Assembly: GCF_900114375.1 (NCBI RefSeq)
Contig: NZ_FOSV01000002.1
Span: 434,001 to 498,000 of the forward strand
DNA length: 64,000 nt
DNA from: Methylorubrum salsuginis
Lineage (GTDB): Bacteria > Pseudomonadota > Alphaproteobacteria > Rhizobiales > Beijerinckiaceae
Direction of reading: 5' to 3'
Shown here one piece after another: positions 8,645-17,097 of the stretch. The notes beneath the pieces are model-generated. The model did not search any database. It saw only the letters and a list, made by a program, of their open reading frames with translations, and was not told the DNA's origin. Within the stretch, counting starts at the first letter, position 1; each line of letters begins with the position of its first letter. A program made the position numbers and the translations under genes.

Positions 8645-8666
8645 GATGTGTACGTATGTACGCATC
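8645..8666. promoter_or_regulatory. Probable TetR operator between divergent genes
   Basis: A 22-bp near-palindrome has the core GTACGTATGTAC and flanks GATG/CATC. It lies between the acetyltransferase start (8605) and the TetR gene, and overlaps the first possible TetR start codon. Size and symmetry fit a TetR dimer site. The regulator-operator link is inferred. Confidence 0.55.
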
Positions 8667-9272
8667 GCCCGAGAAAGCCAACCGCCCGAGGCCCGCTTGC
8701 CCTCCGCCCCGCGCCGCCAAGCCCCGCGCCGCCAAGCCCCGCGCCGTCATGACCCGGACCGCCGCGCCCGCATCCTGCACGCCGCCCTCGACGTGGTGGC
8801 CGAGCACGGCGTGGCCGGCGCGACGCACCGCCGGATCGCCGCTGCCGCCGACGTGCCGCTCGGCTCGATGACCTATCATTTCGAGGGGCTGGAGCCGCTG
8901 CTCACCGAGGCGTTCACGCTGCTGGCCGATACGGTCGCCGCCCGCTTCACCGAGCGGATGGCCGCCGCCTCGACCTACGAAGAGGCCTGCGAGGCGGTGG
9001 TCGATCTCGTGGTGGGCGAGAGCTGGGCGAGCCCGCGCACCATGCTGCTCAGCTACGAGCTCTACGCCTTCGCGGCCCGCCGACCGGCTCTGCAGGAGGT
9101 CATGCGCGACTGGATGGACAAGAGCCGCGCCGCGCTCGGGCGCCACTTCCCGCCGGAGACCGCAAAGGCGCTCGACGCGATGATCGAGGGCCTGTCGATC
9201 CACCGCTCGGTCGATCGCGCCCCGGCCGGCCGGGAGGCGGTGCGGGCCATCGTCGGGCGGCTGGTGGGCTGA
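8646..9272 (+). CDS. TetR/AcrR family transcriptional regulator
   Basis: The product is about 208 residues. A helix-turn-helix (ARILHAALDVVAEHGVAGAT and HRRIAAAADVPLGSMTYHF) is followed by an all-helical ligand domain. The start is uncertain. ATG 8646 lies inside the palindromic operator and gives a 40-residue basic N-terminal arm with repeated PRRQA units. A TTG at 8697 behind a GAGG site would place translation after the operator. Divergent orientation from the acetyltransferase suggests control of that gene and of itself. The inducer is unknown. Confidence 0.8.
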   Translation: MCTYVRIARESQPPEARLPSAPRRQAPRRQAPRRHDPDRRARILHAALDVVAEHGVAGATHRRIAAAADVPLGSMTYHFEGLEPLLTEAFTLLADTVAARFTERMAAASTYEEACEAVVDLVVGESWASPRTMLLSYELYAFAARRPALQEVMRDWMDKSRAALGRHFPPETAKALDAMIEGLSIHRSVDRAPAGREAVRAIVGRLVG

Positions 9273-9275
9273 GAG

Positions 9276-10025
9276 CTACCGCGGCGGCCCGTAGGGCGGG
9301 CGCGGGATCGCCCGGTGCGCGGCGCGCAAGGCCGCCGACCAGCGCTCGCGCAGATCGTGAAAATAGCTCTCGCCGGCCTCGATCCGGTAATTCACCTCGA
9401 GGTCGAGGGCGTCGCGGCGCAGGACCGCGATGTCGATGGGGAGCCCCACGCCGAGATTCGAGCGCATGGTCGAATCCATCGAGACGAGGCCGACCTTCAA
9501 CCCGTCATACAGGTCGGTCTCGAAGGTGACGGCGCGGTCGAGGATCGGCTTGCCGTATTTGTGCTCGCCGATCTGCAGGAACGGCGCGTCGCGGCTGCAC
9601 TCGATGAAGTTGCCCGCCGAGTAGATCATGAACAGCCGCATCGGCTCGGTGCCGATCTGGCCGCCGAACAGGAACGACACCTCCATGCGGAGATTGGCCG
9701 CCTCGAAGCCGGCCTTCTCGATCTCGCGCACGCGGCGGATCGCCCGGCCGACGAGCTGGGCGGCCTTGAACATGGTGGGCGCGTCGCGCAGGCGCGGGGG
9801 CGGCCCTTCCGATTCCTCGTCGTCCACGCCCTCGTGGAGCATGGAGAGGACCGACTGCGTCATCGACAGGTTGCCGGCCGAGGCCAGCATCATCACCCGC
9901 TCGCCCGGCGCATTGAACATGTGGAGCTTGCGGTAGGTCGAGATGTTGTCGAGCCCCGCATTGGTGCGGGTGTCGGCGATCATCACGAGCCCGTCCTCGA
10001 CGAGCACTCCGACGCAGTAGGTCAT
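9276..10025 (-). CDS. Anbu-type proteasome-related peptidase
   Basis: This is a 249-residue Ntn-hydrolase of the Anbu (ancestral beta-subunit) family. The start MTYCVGVLVEDGLVMIADTR puts Thr2 as the catalytic N-terminal nucleophile after Met removal. The domain continues through GLDNISTYRKLH and SAGNLSMTQSVL, both typical of the family. Long shadow frames extend upstream but ATG 10025 is the family start. It lies 95 bp behind the transglutaminase gene, in the set of genes that usually accompanies Anbu (ATP-grasp, alpha-E, transglutaminase). The set is thought to deal with a peptide or peptide-tagged product. The substrate is unknown. Confidence 0.88.
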   Translation of the reverse strand: MTYCVGVLVEDGLVMIADTRTNAGLDNISTYRKLHMFNAPGERVMMLASAGNLSMTQSVLSMLHEGVDDEESEGPPPRLRDAPTMFKAAQLVGRAIRRVREIEKAGFEAANLRMEVSFLFGGQIGTEPMRLFMIYSAGNFIECSRDAPFLQIGEHKYGKPILDRAVTFETDLYDGLKVGLVSMDSTMRSNLGVGLPIDIAVLRRDALDLEVNYRIEAGESYFHDLRERWSAALRAAHRAIPRPPYGPPR

Positions 10026-10120
10026 GGCGGCACGGGGCCTTGCAGGGACGCTTGAGCTCGCCGGATGACACGGCGCGGCCTCGGCCTGCAAGCCGATCTT
10101 TCGGGCAGCGGCGGCCGGAC

Positions 10121-11017
10121 CTACCCGCCCTGCGACTGGCTCTGGCTTTGACCCTGGCTCGCCCCCCGGCTGCGCTGGGGCTGCGCCGCGCCTTCGCCGA
10201 CCCGCAGCGTCACCGTGAGCGTCTCGGTGCCGCCGCCGGTGCGGCTGCCGCGGATCGGGGCGGCGCCGAGATAATCGAGGCCGGTGGCGACCCGGACATG
10301 CGCCTCGGTGGTCGAGAGGCCGTAGGCCGGATCGAACCCGACCCAGCCGAGATCGGGCACCAAAGCCTCGGCCCAGGCATGCGCGGCATCCTCGTGGGCG
10401 GCGTCCTCGACAAGGTCGTCGCGGCGGACATAGCCGGAGACGTAGCGGGCCGGGATTTCGAGGTGGCGCGCGGCGGTGACGAAGACGTGGGCGAGGTCCT
10501 GGCAGACGCCGCTGCCCGCCGCGAACGCCTGCGCCGCGGTCGTGCTGGCGCTGGCCGGGCCCGGCGTGAAGGCGACGGCCTCCGGCACGGCGGCGAGCAG
10601 GCGGTGGAGCACGCTGAGCGGGCTGCCCTCGCCCGCATCCTTGCCCTCTTGGGCGACGCGCTTGGCGAAGGCCTGGATCTCCGGGCTCGCCTCGGTGAGC
10701 GGCGTGTCGCGCAGGTAGAACAGATCGGGCAGGCGCTCGACCGCGCCGCGGACGATGCCGTCGGTCTCGAAGGTCTCGACCTCGCCGGTCACCCGCACGG
10801 TCAGCGCGTCGGTGGGCTCGTCCGCCGTAAACCAGTGGACGAGGTTGCCGAAGCCGTCCTCCCGCGCGGTCAGCCGGCCGTTGACGGAGGGCTCGATGCG
10901 CCATTCGCGCACGTGCTGCCCGTCATGGTCGCGCGGCGTCAGCCGCATCAGCTGGATCAGGCCGCGGGCGGGCTGCTCGTAGGTGTAGACGGTGTCGTGG
11001 ACGATGCGGATGCGCAT
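10121..11017 (-). CDS. Transglutaminase-like cysteine protease family protein
   Basis: The 298-residue cytoplasmic protein has the bacterial transglutaminase N-terminal beta region (MRIRIVHDTVYTYEQPA, about 1-85). A papain-like core follows, with Cys in GSGVCQDLAHVF, His in DAAHAWAEAL and Asp in WVGFDPAYG, so the full triad is present. The last 20 residues are a low-complexity Gln/Ser tail (GQSQSQSQGG). Members linked to Anbu are thought to act as proteases or amidases on the product of the neighbouring ATP-grasp/alpha-E pair. That role is inferred from gene order. Confidence 0.87.
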   Translation of the reverse strand: MRIRIVHDTVYTYEQPARGLIQLMRLTPRDHDGQHVREWRIEPSVNGRLTAREDGFGNLVHWFTADEPTDALTVRVTGEVETFETDGIVRGAVERLPDLFYLRDTPLTEASPEIQAFAKRVAQEGKDAGEGSPLSVLHRLLAAVPEAVAFTPGPASASTTAAQAFAAGSGVCQDLAHVFVTAARHLEIPARYVSGYVRRDDLVEDAAHEDAAHAWAEALVPDLGWVGFDPAYGLSTTEAHVRVATGLDYLGAAPIRGSRTGGGTETLTVTLRVGEGAAQPQRSRGASQGQSQSQSQGG

Positions 11018-11124
11018 GCCGTGAAGTCCTGCCTCGGCGCTTCGGGGCAAGCTAGGGCGGACGGCGCGATTTGGAAATCGCACCGCCTGCCCAAAGCGTT
11101 GGCAGGATGAGGCTTAGGCTCGCC

Positions 11125-12612
11125 TCACACCACCTGCCGCGGCAGGGGGGCGAGCGGCGAAGGCGCCAGGGGCGCGCTCTCGCTCGCGGCGGCGTTGTAG
11201 GTCGCCACGAGGTCGCGCGCCTCCGCTTCGCTCGCGGCGGCGGGCGGCGAGCCCCACATGCAGGTGCCGTTCGGCTCGCGGATCGCCAGCACCGAGGCGA
11301 CGCCGATCGCGCCCGCGATCATCAGGTAATAGGCCGGCCAGTTGAGATCGCCGGTGAAGGCCACCAGCGAGCCGACCACCAGCGAGGTCGTGCCGGCGAA
11401 CAGCGAGACGGAGACGTTGAAGGCGATCGACAGCCCGGTCGCCCGGATGTTCGTCGGGAACAGGGCCGGCAGAGTCGAGGGCATGGTGGCGGAAAAGCAG
11501 ATCAGCAGCAGGCCCATCATCAGGAGGCCGAGGAACACGGCCGATTCGCTCTGGCTGCGGATCAGTAGGATCATCGGCAGCGCCAGCACCACGAGGCCGA
11601 CCGCGCCGGCCAGCGCGAAGGGCTTGCGGCCGAACCGGTCGGACAGGTGGCCGATCAGCGGGATCGCGAGCAGGGCGATCACCATCACGACGATCTGCAG
11701 GATCTGCGAGGCCGTGGCCGAGATGCCGCCGGTGCCCTGCATCGTCGGCAGGGTCTGGGTCACGTAGGTCGGCATGTAGGCGGTCAGCATGTAGTTCGGC
11801 ACGTTCCAGGCCAGCACCAGCCCCATGCAGACCAGCGCGTAGGGCCACAGCACGAACACGTCGCGGTAGGTCTGGGTCGCGCGCTGGGTCTTCTCGCGCT
11901 CCTCGGCCTCCTGTTCGAGGGCGGCGAAGGCGGGCGTCTCGGCGAGCTGCGAGCGGAGATACAGGCCGATCAGGCCCAGCGGCAGGGCGAGGAAGAACGG
12001 CAGGCGCCAGCCCCAGTCGAGCAGCTGCTCCTCGGTGAGCGCGATATGGGCGGTCGTCACCACGATGGCGCCGAGCAGGTAGCCGGTGAAGGTGCCGAAT
12101 TCGAGCCAGCTGCCGAGGAAGCCGCGCTTCCGGTCCGGCGCGTACTCGGCGATGAAGGTCATGGCGCTGCCGTACTCGCCGCCGGTGGAGAAGCCCTGGA
12201 CGAGGCGGGCGAGGAGCAGCAGCAGCGGCGCGAAGAGGCCGATGCTCTCCTGGCTCGGGATGCAGCCGATGGCGAAGGTGCCGACCGCCATCAGGATCAT
12301 GGTGGCGGCCAGCACCTTGTTGCGGCCGATCCGGTCGGCGAGCGGCCCGAAGAACATGCCGCCGAGGGGCCGGATCAGGAACGCCACCGCGAACAGGCCG
12401 AAGGTCGCGATCTCGCCCATCGGATGGGAGAGGTTGGAGAAGAACACCTTCTGGATCACCGGCTCGAAGAACGCGTAGACGCCGAAATCGTACCATTCGG
12501 CGACGTTGCCGACGGAGGCCGCCGAGATCGCCCGGTTGACCGTCGCCGGCTCGGTGACGGTGCAATCGGAGGGTTTCCACTCCTTGTCGGACTCGACGTG
12601 CTGCGACAGCAT
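11125..12612 (-). CDS. MFS transporter, metabolite:H+ symporter (ProP-like)
   Basis: The 495-residue protein has 12 predicted membrane segments. It carries the MHS-family marks: NVAEWYDFGVYAF in helix 1, GPLADRIGRNKV in loop 2-3, GEYGSAMTFIAEYAPDRKRGF in helix 5, and GHLSDRFGRKP in the middle loop. The family takes up compatible solutes or carboxylates (proline/betaine, citrate, alpha-ketoglutarate) with protons; the substrate here is unclear, with ProP the closest type by eye. It sits between the alpha-E and transglutaminase genes on the same strand, which is unusual for the Anbu cluster. Confidence 0.88.
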   Translation of the reverse strand: MLSQHVESDKEWKPSDCTVTEPATVNRAISAASVGNVAEWYDFGVYAFFEPVIQKVFFSNLSHPMGEIATFGLFAVAFLIRPLGGMFFGPLADRIGRNKVLAATMILMAVGTFAIGCIPSQESIGLFAPLLLLLARLVQGFSTGGEYGSAMTFIAEYAPDRKRGFLGSWLEFGTFTGYLLGAIVVTTAHIALTEEQLLDWGWRLPFFLALPLGLIGLYLRSQLAETPAFAALEQEAEEREKTQRATQTYRDVFVLWPYALVCMGLVLAWNVPNYMLTAYMPTYVTQTLPTMQGTGGISATASQILQIVVMVIALLAIPLIGHLSDRFGRKPFALAGAVGLVVLALPMILLIRSQSESAVFLGLLMMGLLLICFSATMPSTLPALFPTNIRATGLSIAFNVSVSLFAGTTSLVVGSLVAFTGDLNWPAYYLMIAGAIGVASVLAIREPNGTCMWGSPPAAASEAEARDLVATYNAAASESAPLAPSPLAPLPRQVV

Positions 12613-12998
12613 CCCTCAGGGCTCTCCGTGGCGTGCCGGGGCGGCGACGGGAGGCGGCGTCACGGGCGCGGGGCCCGGCCATCGCTTCCTCCCGAGGCGC
12701 GAAGCCCCGCATTTTCGTTCATGAGGATTGCAGCCCGCGCGAGGCTGGACTGCAGCCATGCGCAGTGTGACCCGTTATGGCCAGGAGAGTTGCCGCTGAG
12801 CGACATTCTCTTGCGATTTACAGCGCGGACGGGTGATCGGCGCTGAGCATTATAGGTGCGGTGCAGCAAAGCGCCGTGCCGGTGGACGGACGGCGGGGTC
12901 GGCGGCTCCCCCCTGTCCGAGGGATTCCGTTCTCGCCCGACTTCGGGGCGGGGAGAGGGGATGCGTGGGTCGCCCTCGCGATCACGCCGGAGGCATCG
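12613..12998. other. Intergenic region between MHS transporter and alpha-E gene
   Basis: I see no supported gene in this 386-bp stretch. It lies between two same-strand genes and includes a less GC-rich segment around 12700-12850, so it probably carries the promoter of the transporter. The transporter may therefore be transcribed independently of the alpha-E/ATP-grasp pair. Confidence 0.45.
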
Positions 12999-13943
12999 TC
13001 ACACCAGATACTGCTCGCTGATCGCCGCCCCGAGGGCGTTGTTCTCGGCGATGAAGCCCTGGATGAACTCGTGGAGCCCCGAGGCGAAGATGCGCTCGAT
13101 GTCGGCGCTGCCGAGCTTCGCCCGCATCTTGCTGGCGAGCCGCTGGCTCTCGCCGCGGCGGCCATAGGCGTCGGCGATCAGGTCGAGATGCTCCACCAGC
13201 ATGCGGTAGCAGCTCGCCAGCGAGCGCGGCATCTCCGGGTTGAGGATCAAGAGGTCGGCCACCAGCAGCGGCTTGATGCTCTCGCGATAGACCCAGTGAT
13301 AGGCGTTGAAGGCCGAGACCTCGCGCAGGATCGTGGTCCACTGGAAGTAATCGAGCGAGCCGCCGACCCGCTCGGAGGCCGGCAACAGGATCTGGTACTT
13401 CACGTCGAGGATGCGGGCGGTGTTGTCGGCCCGCTCGATCGCCGTGCCGGCGCGGGTGAACCAGTAGGCGTCGTTCCTCAGCATCGTCCGGTAGGCCGAG
13501 CCGTCGAAGGTGAGCGAGACGCGCTTCACCCAGTCGAGGAACTGCGTGAACTCCTCCCGGCTCAGGTCGCGGCCTTCGTAGGAGCGCAGCTCCAGCCACG
13601 CGCCGTTGATCGTGTCCCACATCTCGGTGGTGAGCGCCGTGCGGATCGAGCGGGCGTTTTCCCGCGCGGTGGCGATGCAGGAGCGGATCGAGGACGGGTT
13701 CTGGGCCGAGAAGGCCAGGAAGTTGCAGACCGTGTGTTCGTTGACCGTGTCGTAGAGCGTGCGGAACAGCTCAGGGTCGCCCGCCGACGAGAGGGCCGAG
13801 GCCCACTCGTTCGATTCGCGCCCGCCATAGCTCGACGGCAGCGCCGCCAGCCGGTGGGCCGCGTCGAGGATGCGGGCGAGGAAGTCGGCCCGCTCGGCGT
13901 AGCGCGAGAGCCAGTAAAGGTTGTCGGCGGTCCGGGACAGCAT
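12999..13943 (-). CDS. Alpha-E domain-containing protein
   Basis: The 314-residue all-helical protein begins MLSRTADNLYWLSRYAERAD, the standard start of alpha-E domain proteins, with repeated E-R-A-D motifs (AERADFLARILD and IERADNTARILD). The family nearly always sits beside a circularly permuted ATP-grasp protein, a transglutaminase and Anbu, as here, and probably works with the ATP-grasp enzyme in making a peptide-like product. The ATG 20 codons into the open frame is chosen because it matches the family start. It lies 120 bp after the ATP-grasp gene. Confidence 0.88.
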   Translation of the reverse strand: MLSRTADNLYWLSRYAERADFLARILDAAHRLAALPSSYGGRESNEWASALSSAGDPELFRTLYDTVNEHTVCNFLAFSAQNPSSIRSCIATARENARSIRTALTTEMWDTINGAWLELRSYEGRDLSREEFTQFLDWVKRVSLTFDGSAYRTMLRNDAYWFTRAGTAIERADNTARILDVKYQILLPASERVGGSLDYFQWTTILREVSAFNAYHWVYRESIKPLLVADLLILNPEMPRSLASCYRMLVEHLDLIADAYGRRGESQRLASKMRAKLGSADIERIFASGLHEFIQGFIAENNALGAAISEQYLV

Positions 13944-14063
13944 GGGGTGTAGCTCGCAGGCCAACTCTTGGACAATTCGGCGATCGGTGCGGCATCTGCC
14001 CATTTTCGGGGCAGATGCCCGGAGCGCCCCGCTTATGGATTGCTCAGCGGGTGGTCGGGATGC

Positions 14064-15503
14064 TCACGCATCCAGCACCCAGGTGTCCTTGGTGCCGCCG
14101 CCCTGGCTCGAATTGACCACGAGCGAGCCCTCCTTGAGGGCGACGCGGGTCAGCCCGCCCGGCACGATGCGGATTTCGTCGGCGCCCGCCAGCACGAAGG
14201 GACGGAGATCGACGTGGCGCGGGGCCACGCCCGAGGCCACGAAGGTCGGACAGGTGGAGAGCGACAGCGTCGGCTGGGCGATGAAGTTGTCCGGCGCGTG
14301 CCGCAGCTTCTTGGCGAACTCGTCGATCTCGCGCCGGGTCGCGTGCGGGCCCACCAGCATGCCGTAGCCGCCCGAGCCGTTGACCTCCTTCACCACGAGG
14401 TCCTTCAGATTATCCATCACGTAGGAGAACGCCTCCCGCTCGCGGCAGCGATAGGTCGGCACGTTGTGCAGGATCGGCTCTTCGCCGGTGAAGAACTTCA
14501 CGATCTCCGGCATGTAGCTGTAGACGGCCTTGTCGTCGGAGATGCCGGTGCCGACGGCGTTGGACAGCGTCACGTTCCCGCGCTCGTAGGCGTTCATCAG
14601 GCCGGGGACACCCAAGACAGAGTCCGGGCGGAAGACGAGGGGATCCAAAAAGTCGTCGTCGAGGCGGCGGTAGATCACGTCGACCCGGCGCGGCCCCTCG
14701 GTGGTGCGCATGTAGACCACGTCGTCCTTGGTGAAGAGGTCGCCCGCCTCCACCAGTTCGACGCCGAGTTTGTCGGCCAGGAACGAGTGCTCGTAGAAGG
14801 CCGAGTTGTAGCGCCCCGGCGTCAGCAGCACGACCGTCGGATCACGCGTGGCCGATTGCGGCGCGAGGCTGCGCAGCGTCGCCAGCAGGGCATCGGGATA
14901 GTTCTCCACCGGCGCGACGCGGTGGCGCGAGAACAGCTCGGGGAAGAGCCGCATCATCACTTCCCGGTTCTCCAGCATGTAGGAGACGCCGGAGGGCGTG
15001 CGGGCGTTGTCTTCGAGGACGAAGAAATCGTTCTCGCCGGTCCGCACGATGTCGATGCCGGCGATGTGGACGTAGAGGTCGTGCGGCACGTCGAAGGCGC
15101 GCATCTCCATCCGGTAATGCGGGTTGCGGTAGACGAGGTCGGGCGGGATGATCCCGGCCTTGATGCATTCCTCGGCGCCGTAGATGTCGTTGATGAAGGC
15201 GTTGAGCGCGGTGACTCGCTGCTTCAGCCCGCGCTCCAAGAAATCCCATTCGGGCTTGGTCAGCACCCGGGGGATGATGTCGAACGGGATCAGCCGCTCG
15301 GTCGATTCGTTGGCGCCGTAGACCGCGAACGTGATGCCGATGCGCCGAAACAGCATCTCGGCCTGGCTGCGGCGGGTGTTGAAATGCTCCGGGGAGGTCT
15401 TGTCGAGCCAAGCCTTGAGGATGTCGTAGGCCTGCCGCACGGCGGCCGGATCGGCCTGGCCGATCCCACCCCCGTTCATCTCGTCGAACGCCGTGTGCGC
15501 CAT
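14064..15503 (-). CDS. Circularly permuted ATP-grasp type 2 protein
   Basis: The 479-residue enzyme of the permuted ATP-grasp family (DUF404/DUF407) has NTRRSQAEMLFRRIGITFAVY, PFDIIPRVL, VLEDNARTPSGVSYMLENR, the ATP-binding VKEVNGSGGYGMLVGP and the C-terminal VNSSQGGGTKDTWVLDA. It probably forms an amide bond using ATP. It is the first gene of a leftward run ending at Anbu and is followed by the alpha-E gene. ATG 15503 is preferred over upstream shadow. Substrate and product are unknown for the family. Confidence 0.88.
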   Translation of the reverse strand: MAHTAFDEMNGGGIGQADPAAVRQAYDILKAWLDKTSPEHFNTRRSQAEMLFRRIGITFAVYGANESTERLIPFDIIPRVLTKPEWDFLERGLKQRVTALNAFINDIYGAEECIKAGIIPPDLVYRNPHYRMEMRAFDVPHDLYVHIAGIDIVRTGENDFFVLEDNARTPSGVSYMLENREVMMRLFPELFSRHRVAPVENYPDALLATLRSLAPQSATRDPTVVLLTPGRYNSAFYEHSFLADKLGVELVEAGDLFTKDDVVYMRTTEGPRRVDVIYRRLDDDFLDPLVFRPDSVLGVPGLMNAYERGNVTLSNAVGTGISDDKAVYSYMPEIVKFFTGEEPILHNVPTYRCREREAFSYVMDNLKDLVVKEVNGSGGYGMLVGPHATRREIDEFAKKLRHAPDNFIAQPTLSLSTCPTFVASGVAPRHVDLRPFVLAGADEIRIVPGGLTRVALKEGSLVVNSSQGGGTKDTWVLDA

Positions 15504-15682
15504 CCGCGCCACCCCTCCCATCGTCTTCCGCCGGTCCGGAGCAAGAGGCAGGCCACGGCGACGGTTGGGGTCAGGCCCCGCCCGCCGGCCCAGCGCGCGT
15601 GTTCCGTGCGGCGACGTTTCGGGGGAACTAGTGGATCGGCCGCCAAGGCCCATCCCCGCGGGACGCGGGCGACGTTGCCGAT

Positions 15683-16408
15683 TCAGCCCGACCCGTCGCC
15701 GCCGGCCAAAAGGTCGGCGACGAAGGCCGGCACGGTCTCGCTCGCGGGACCGAGGCGGGTCCGGGCGAACATCCCGGCATTGTCGGCGGCCTCGAGGTTC
15801 AGGGCGAGCGTCGGGATACCGAATTCCCGCGCCTGCGCGGCGTAGCCCGCCGCCGGATAGACCGCCCCCGAGGTGCCGATGGCGACGAACAGATCGGCCT
15901 TGAGCAGCGCGTCCTCGATGGCGACGAGGTGCTTGGGCATCTCACCGAACCACACCACGTCCGGGCGCATGCCGCCGGTCGCGCCGCAATGCGGGCAGGA
16001 CGTGGCGACCGACAGGTCCTCGCGCCAGGGTCTGCTCTCGCCGCAGGCCGTACACCGGGCGCGCAACAGCTCGCCGTGGATATGCGTCACCGCGCGCGAG
16101 CCGGCCCGCTCGTGCAGGTCGTCGACGTTCTGCGTGCACAGGAACAGTTCCCCGCCGCGCTTCGCGAGGTCCGCTTCCAGCCGGGCCAGAGCCGCGTGGG
16201 CCGGGTTGGGCTCGGCCTTCATCGCGTCGCGGCGGCGCATGTTGTAGAAATCGTGGACCAGCACCGGATCGGCCGCGAAGGCTTCGGGCGTGGCGAGCTT
16301 CATCGGATCGAACCGGCTCCACACCCCGCCGCGGTCGCGAAACGTGCCGAGCCCGCTCTCGGCCGAGATGCCGGCCCCCGTCAGCACGAAGATGTTTTGG
16401 ATGTCCAT
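15683..16408 (-). CDS. cobB: Sir2-family NAD-dependent protein deacylase
   Basis: The 241-residue sirtuin has the NAD-binding GAGISAESGLGTFRDRGG near the N-terminus (about 11-28). It also has the TQNVDDLHERAG motif, the catalytic His in VTHIHGELLRARC, a four-cysteine zinc site (CTACGES and CPHCGATG), and the C-terminal VAIGTSGAVYPAAG. All key residues are intact. It should remove acetyl or succinyl groups from lysines of metabolic enzymes such as acyl-CoA synthetases. ATG 16408 gives a normal bacterial length. It stands alone between the ATP-grasp gene and a lipoprotein gene. Confidence 0.9.
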   Translation of the reverse strand: MDIQNIFVLTGAGISAESGLGTFRDRGGVWSRFDPMKLATPEAFAADPVLVHDFYNMRRRDAMKAEPNPAHAALARLEADLAKRGGELFLCTQNVDDLHERAGSRAVTHIHGELLRARCTACGESRPWREDLSVATSCPHCGATGGMRPDVVWFGEMPKHLVAIEDALLKADLFVAIGTSGAVYPAAGYAAQAREFGIPTLALNLEAADNAGMFARTRLGPASETVPAFVADLLAGGDGSG

Positions 16409-16533
16409 CGTGCCCCGGCGACGGAAGATTGCATTCGGCCCTCTGGCCGTACCCGGCGACAGGCTGACGGAGTTGAGACGGACCCGCAAGTCTCACCGCG
16501 CCGGCTTCGGGACCGAACCAAGCCGCTGCGCGG

Positions 16534-17001
16534 CTATTTCGGCGACAGCGCTTCCAGCTCCGGGAACGGCGTATACGGGGCCTTGCAGCGCTGGTCGGAG
16601 TCGTCGGTGTATTTGTTGAGGGTGACCGACATGCCGTTCGGCCCCTCGACCACCTCACCCGAGATGCCGCGGTTGCGAACGCCGGTGACGTCGTTGGCGA
16701 CCGTCACCTTGACGCAGACGGGATTGATACCGGCCTCTCGCGGCGGAACGCTGATCTGCGCGGTGTTGTAATAGCGCTTGCCGACCAGCCAGTTGTCCAC
16801 GCCGAGGGCGTTGCTGCGCGCGACCAGCTTGGCGAAACCCAGTCTGATTTCCTGATCCCGGGTTTTCGTCTGCTCGGCGTTGAAGGGCACGAGCGGCGTC
16901 GAGGCGCAGCCGCCGAGGAACGCGGCGGTGACGCCGGGGACAAGCAGTTTTCGCAGCACGAGAGGGACGCCTGACGAGAGAGGACCGGTCCCCGGTACCA
17001 T
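16534..17001 (-). CDS. Hypothetical lipoprotein
   Basis: The product is 155 residues with a lipobox FLGGC at about 28-32, so the mature protein is probably anchored to a membrane by Cys32. From ATG 17001 the signal is slightly long; GTG 16959 would give the compact lipoprotein signal MLRKLLVPGVTAAFLGGC. The mature part contains ISVPPREAGINPVCVKVTVAN and a C-terminal Cys. No known domain is recognised. It is probably monocistronic. Confidence 0.7.
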   Translation of the reverse strand: MVPGTGPLSSGVPLVLRKLLVPGVTAAFLGGCASTPLVPFNAEQTKTRDQEIRLGFAKLVARSNALGVDNWLVGKRYYNTAQISVPPREAGINPVCVKVTVANDVTGVRNRGISGEVVEGPNGMSVTLNKYTDDSDQRCKAPYTPFPELEALSPK

Positions 17002-17097
17002 GCCGCTCCGGTTGCAGCTGTGGCCGAACGGTTGCGGACAGCACTATTCGATAACACGCTGCGGCGTCGCTCGGAGCCGCTTCCGCTCCTTTGTCCG

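Noticed and set aside
11647-12846. Long plus-strand frame opposite the MHS transporter
   Set aside because: The minus strand encodes a full 12-helix MHS transporter with family motifs; the plus frame is a His/Arg/Gly-rich shadow.
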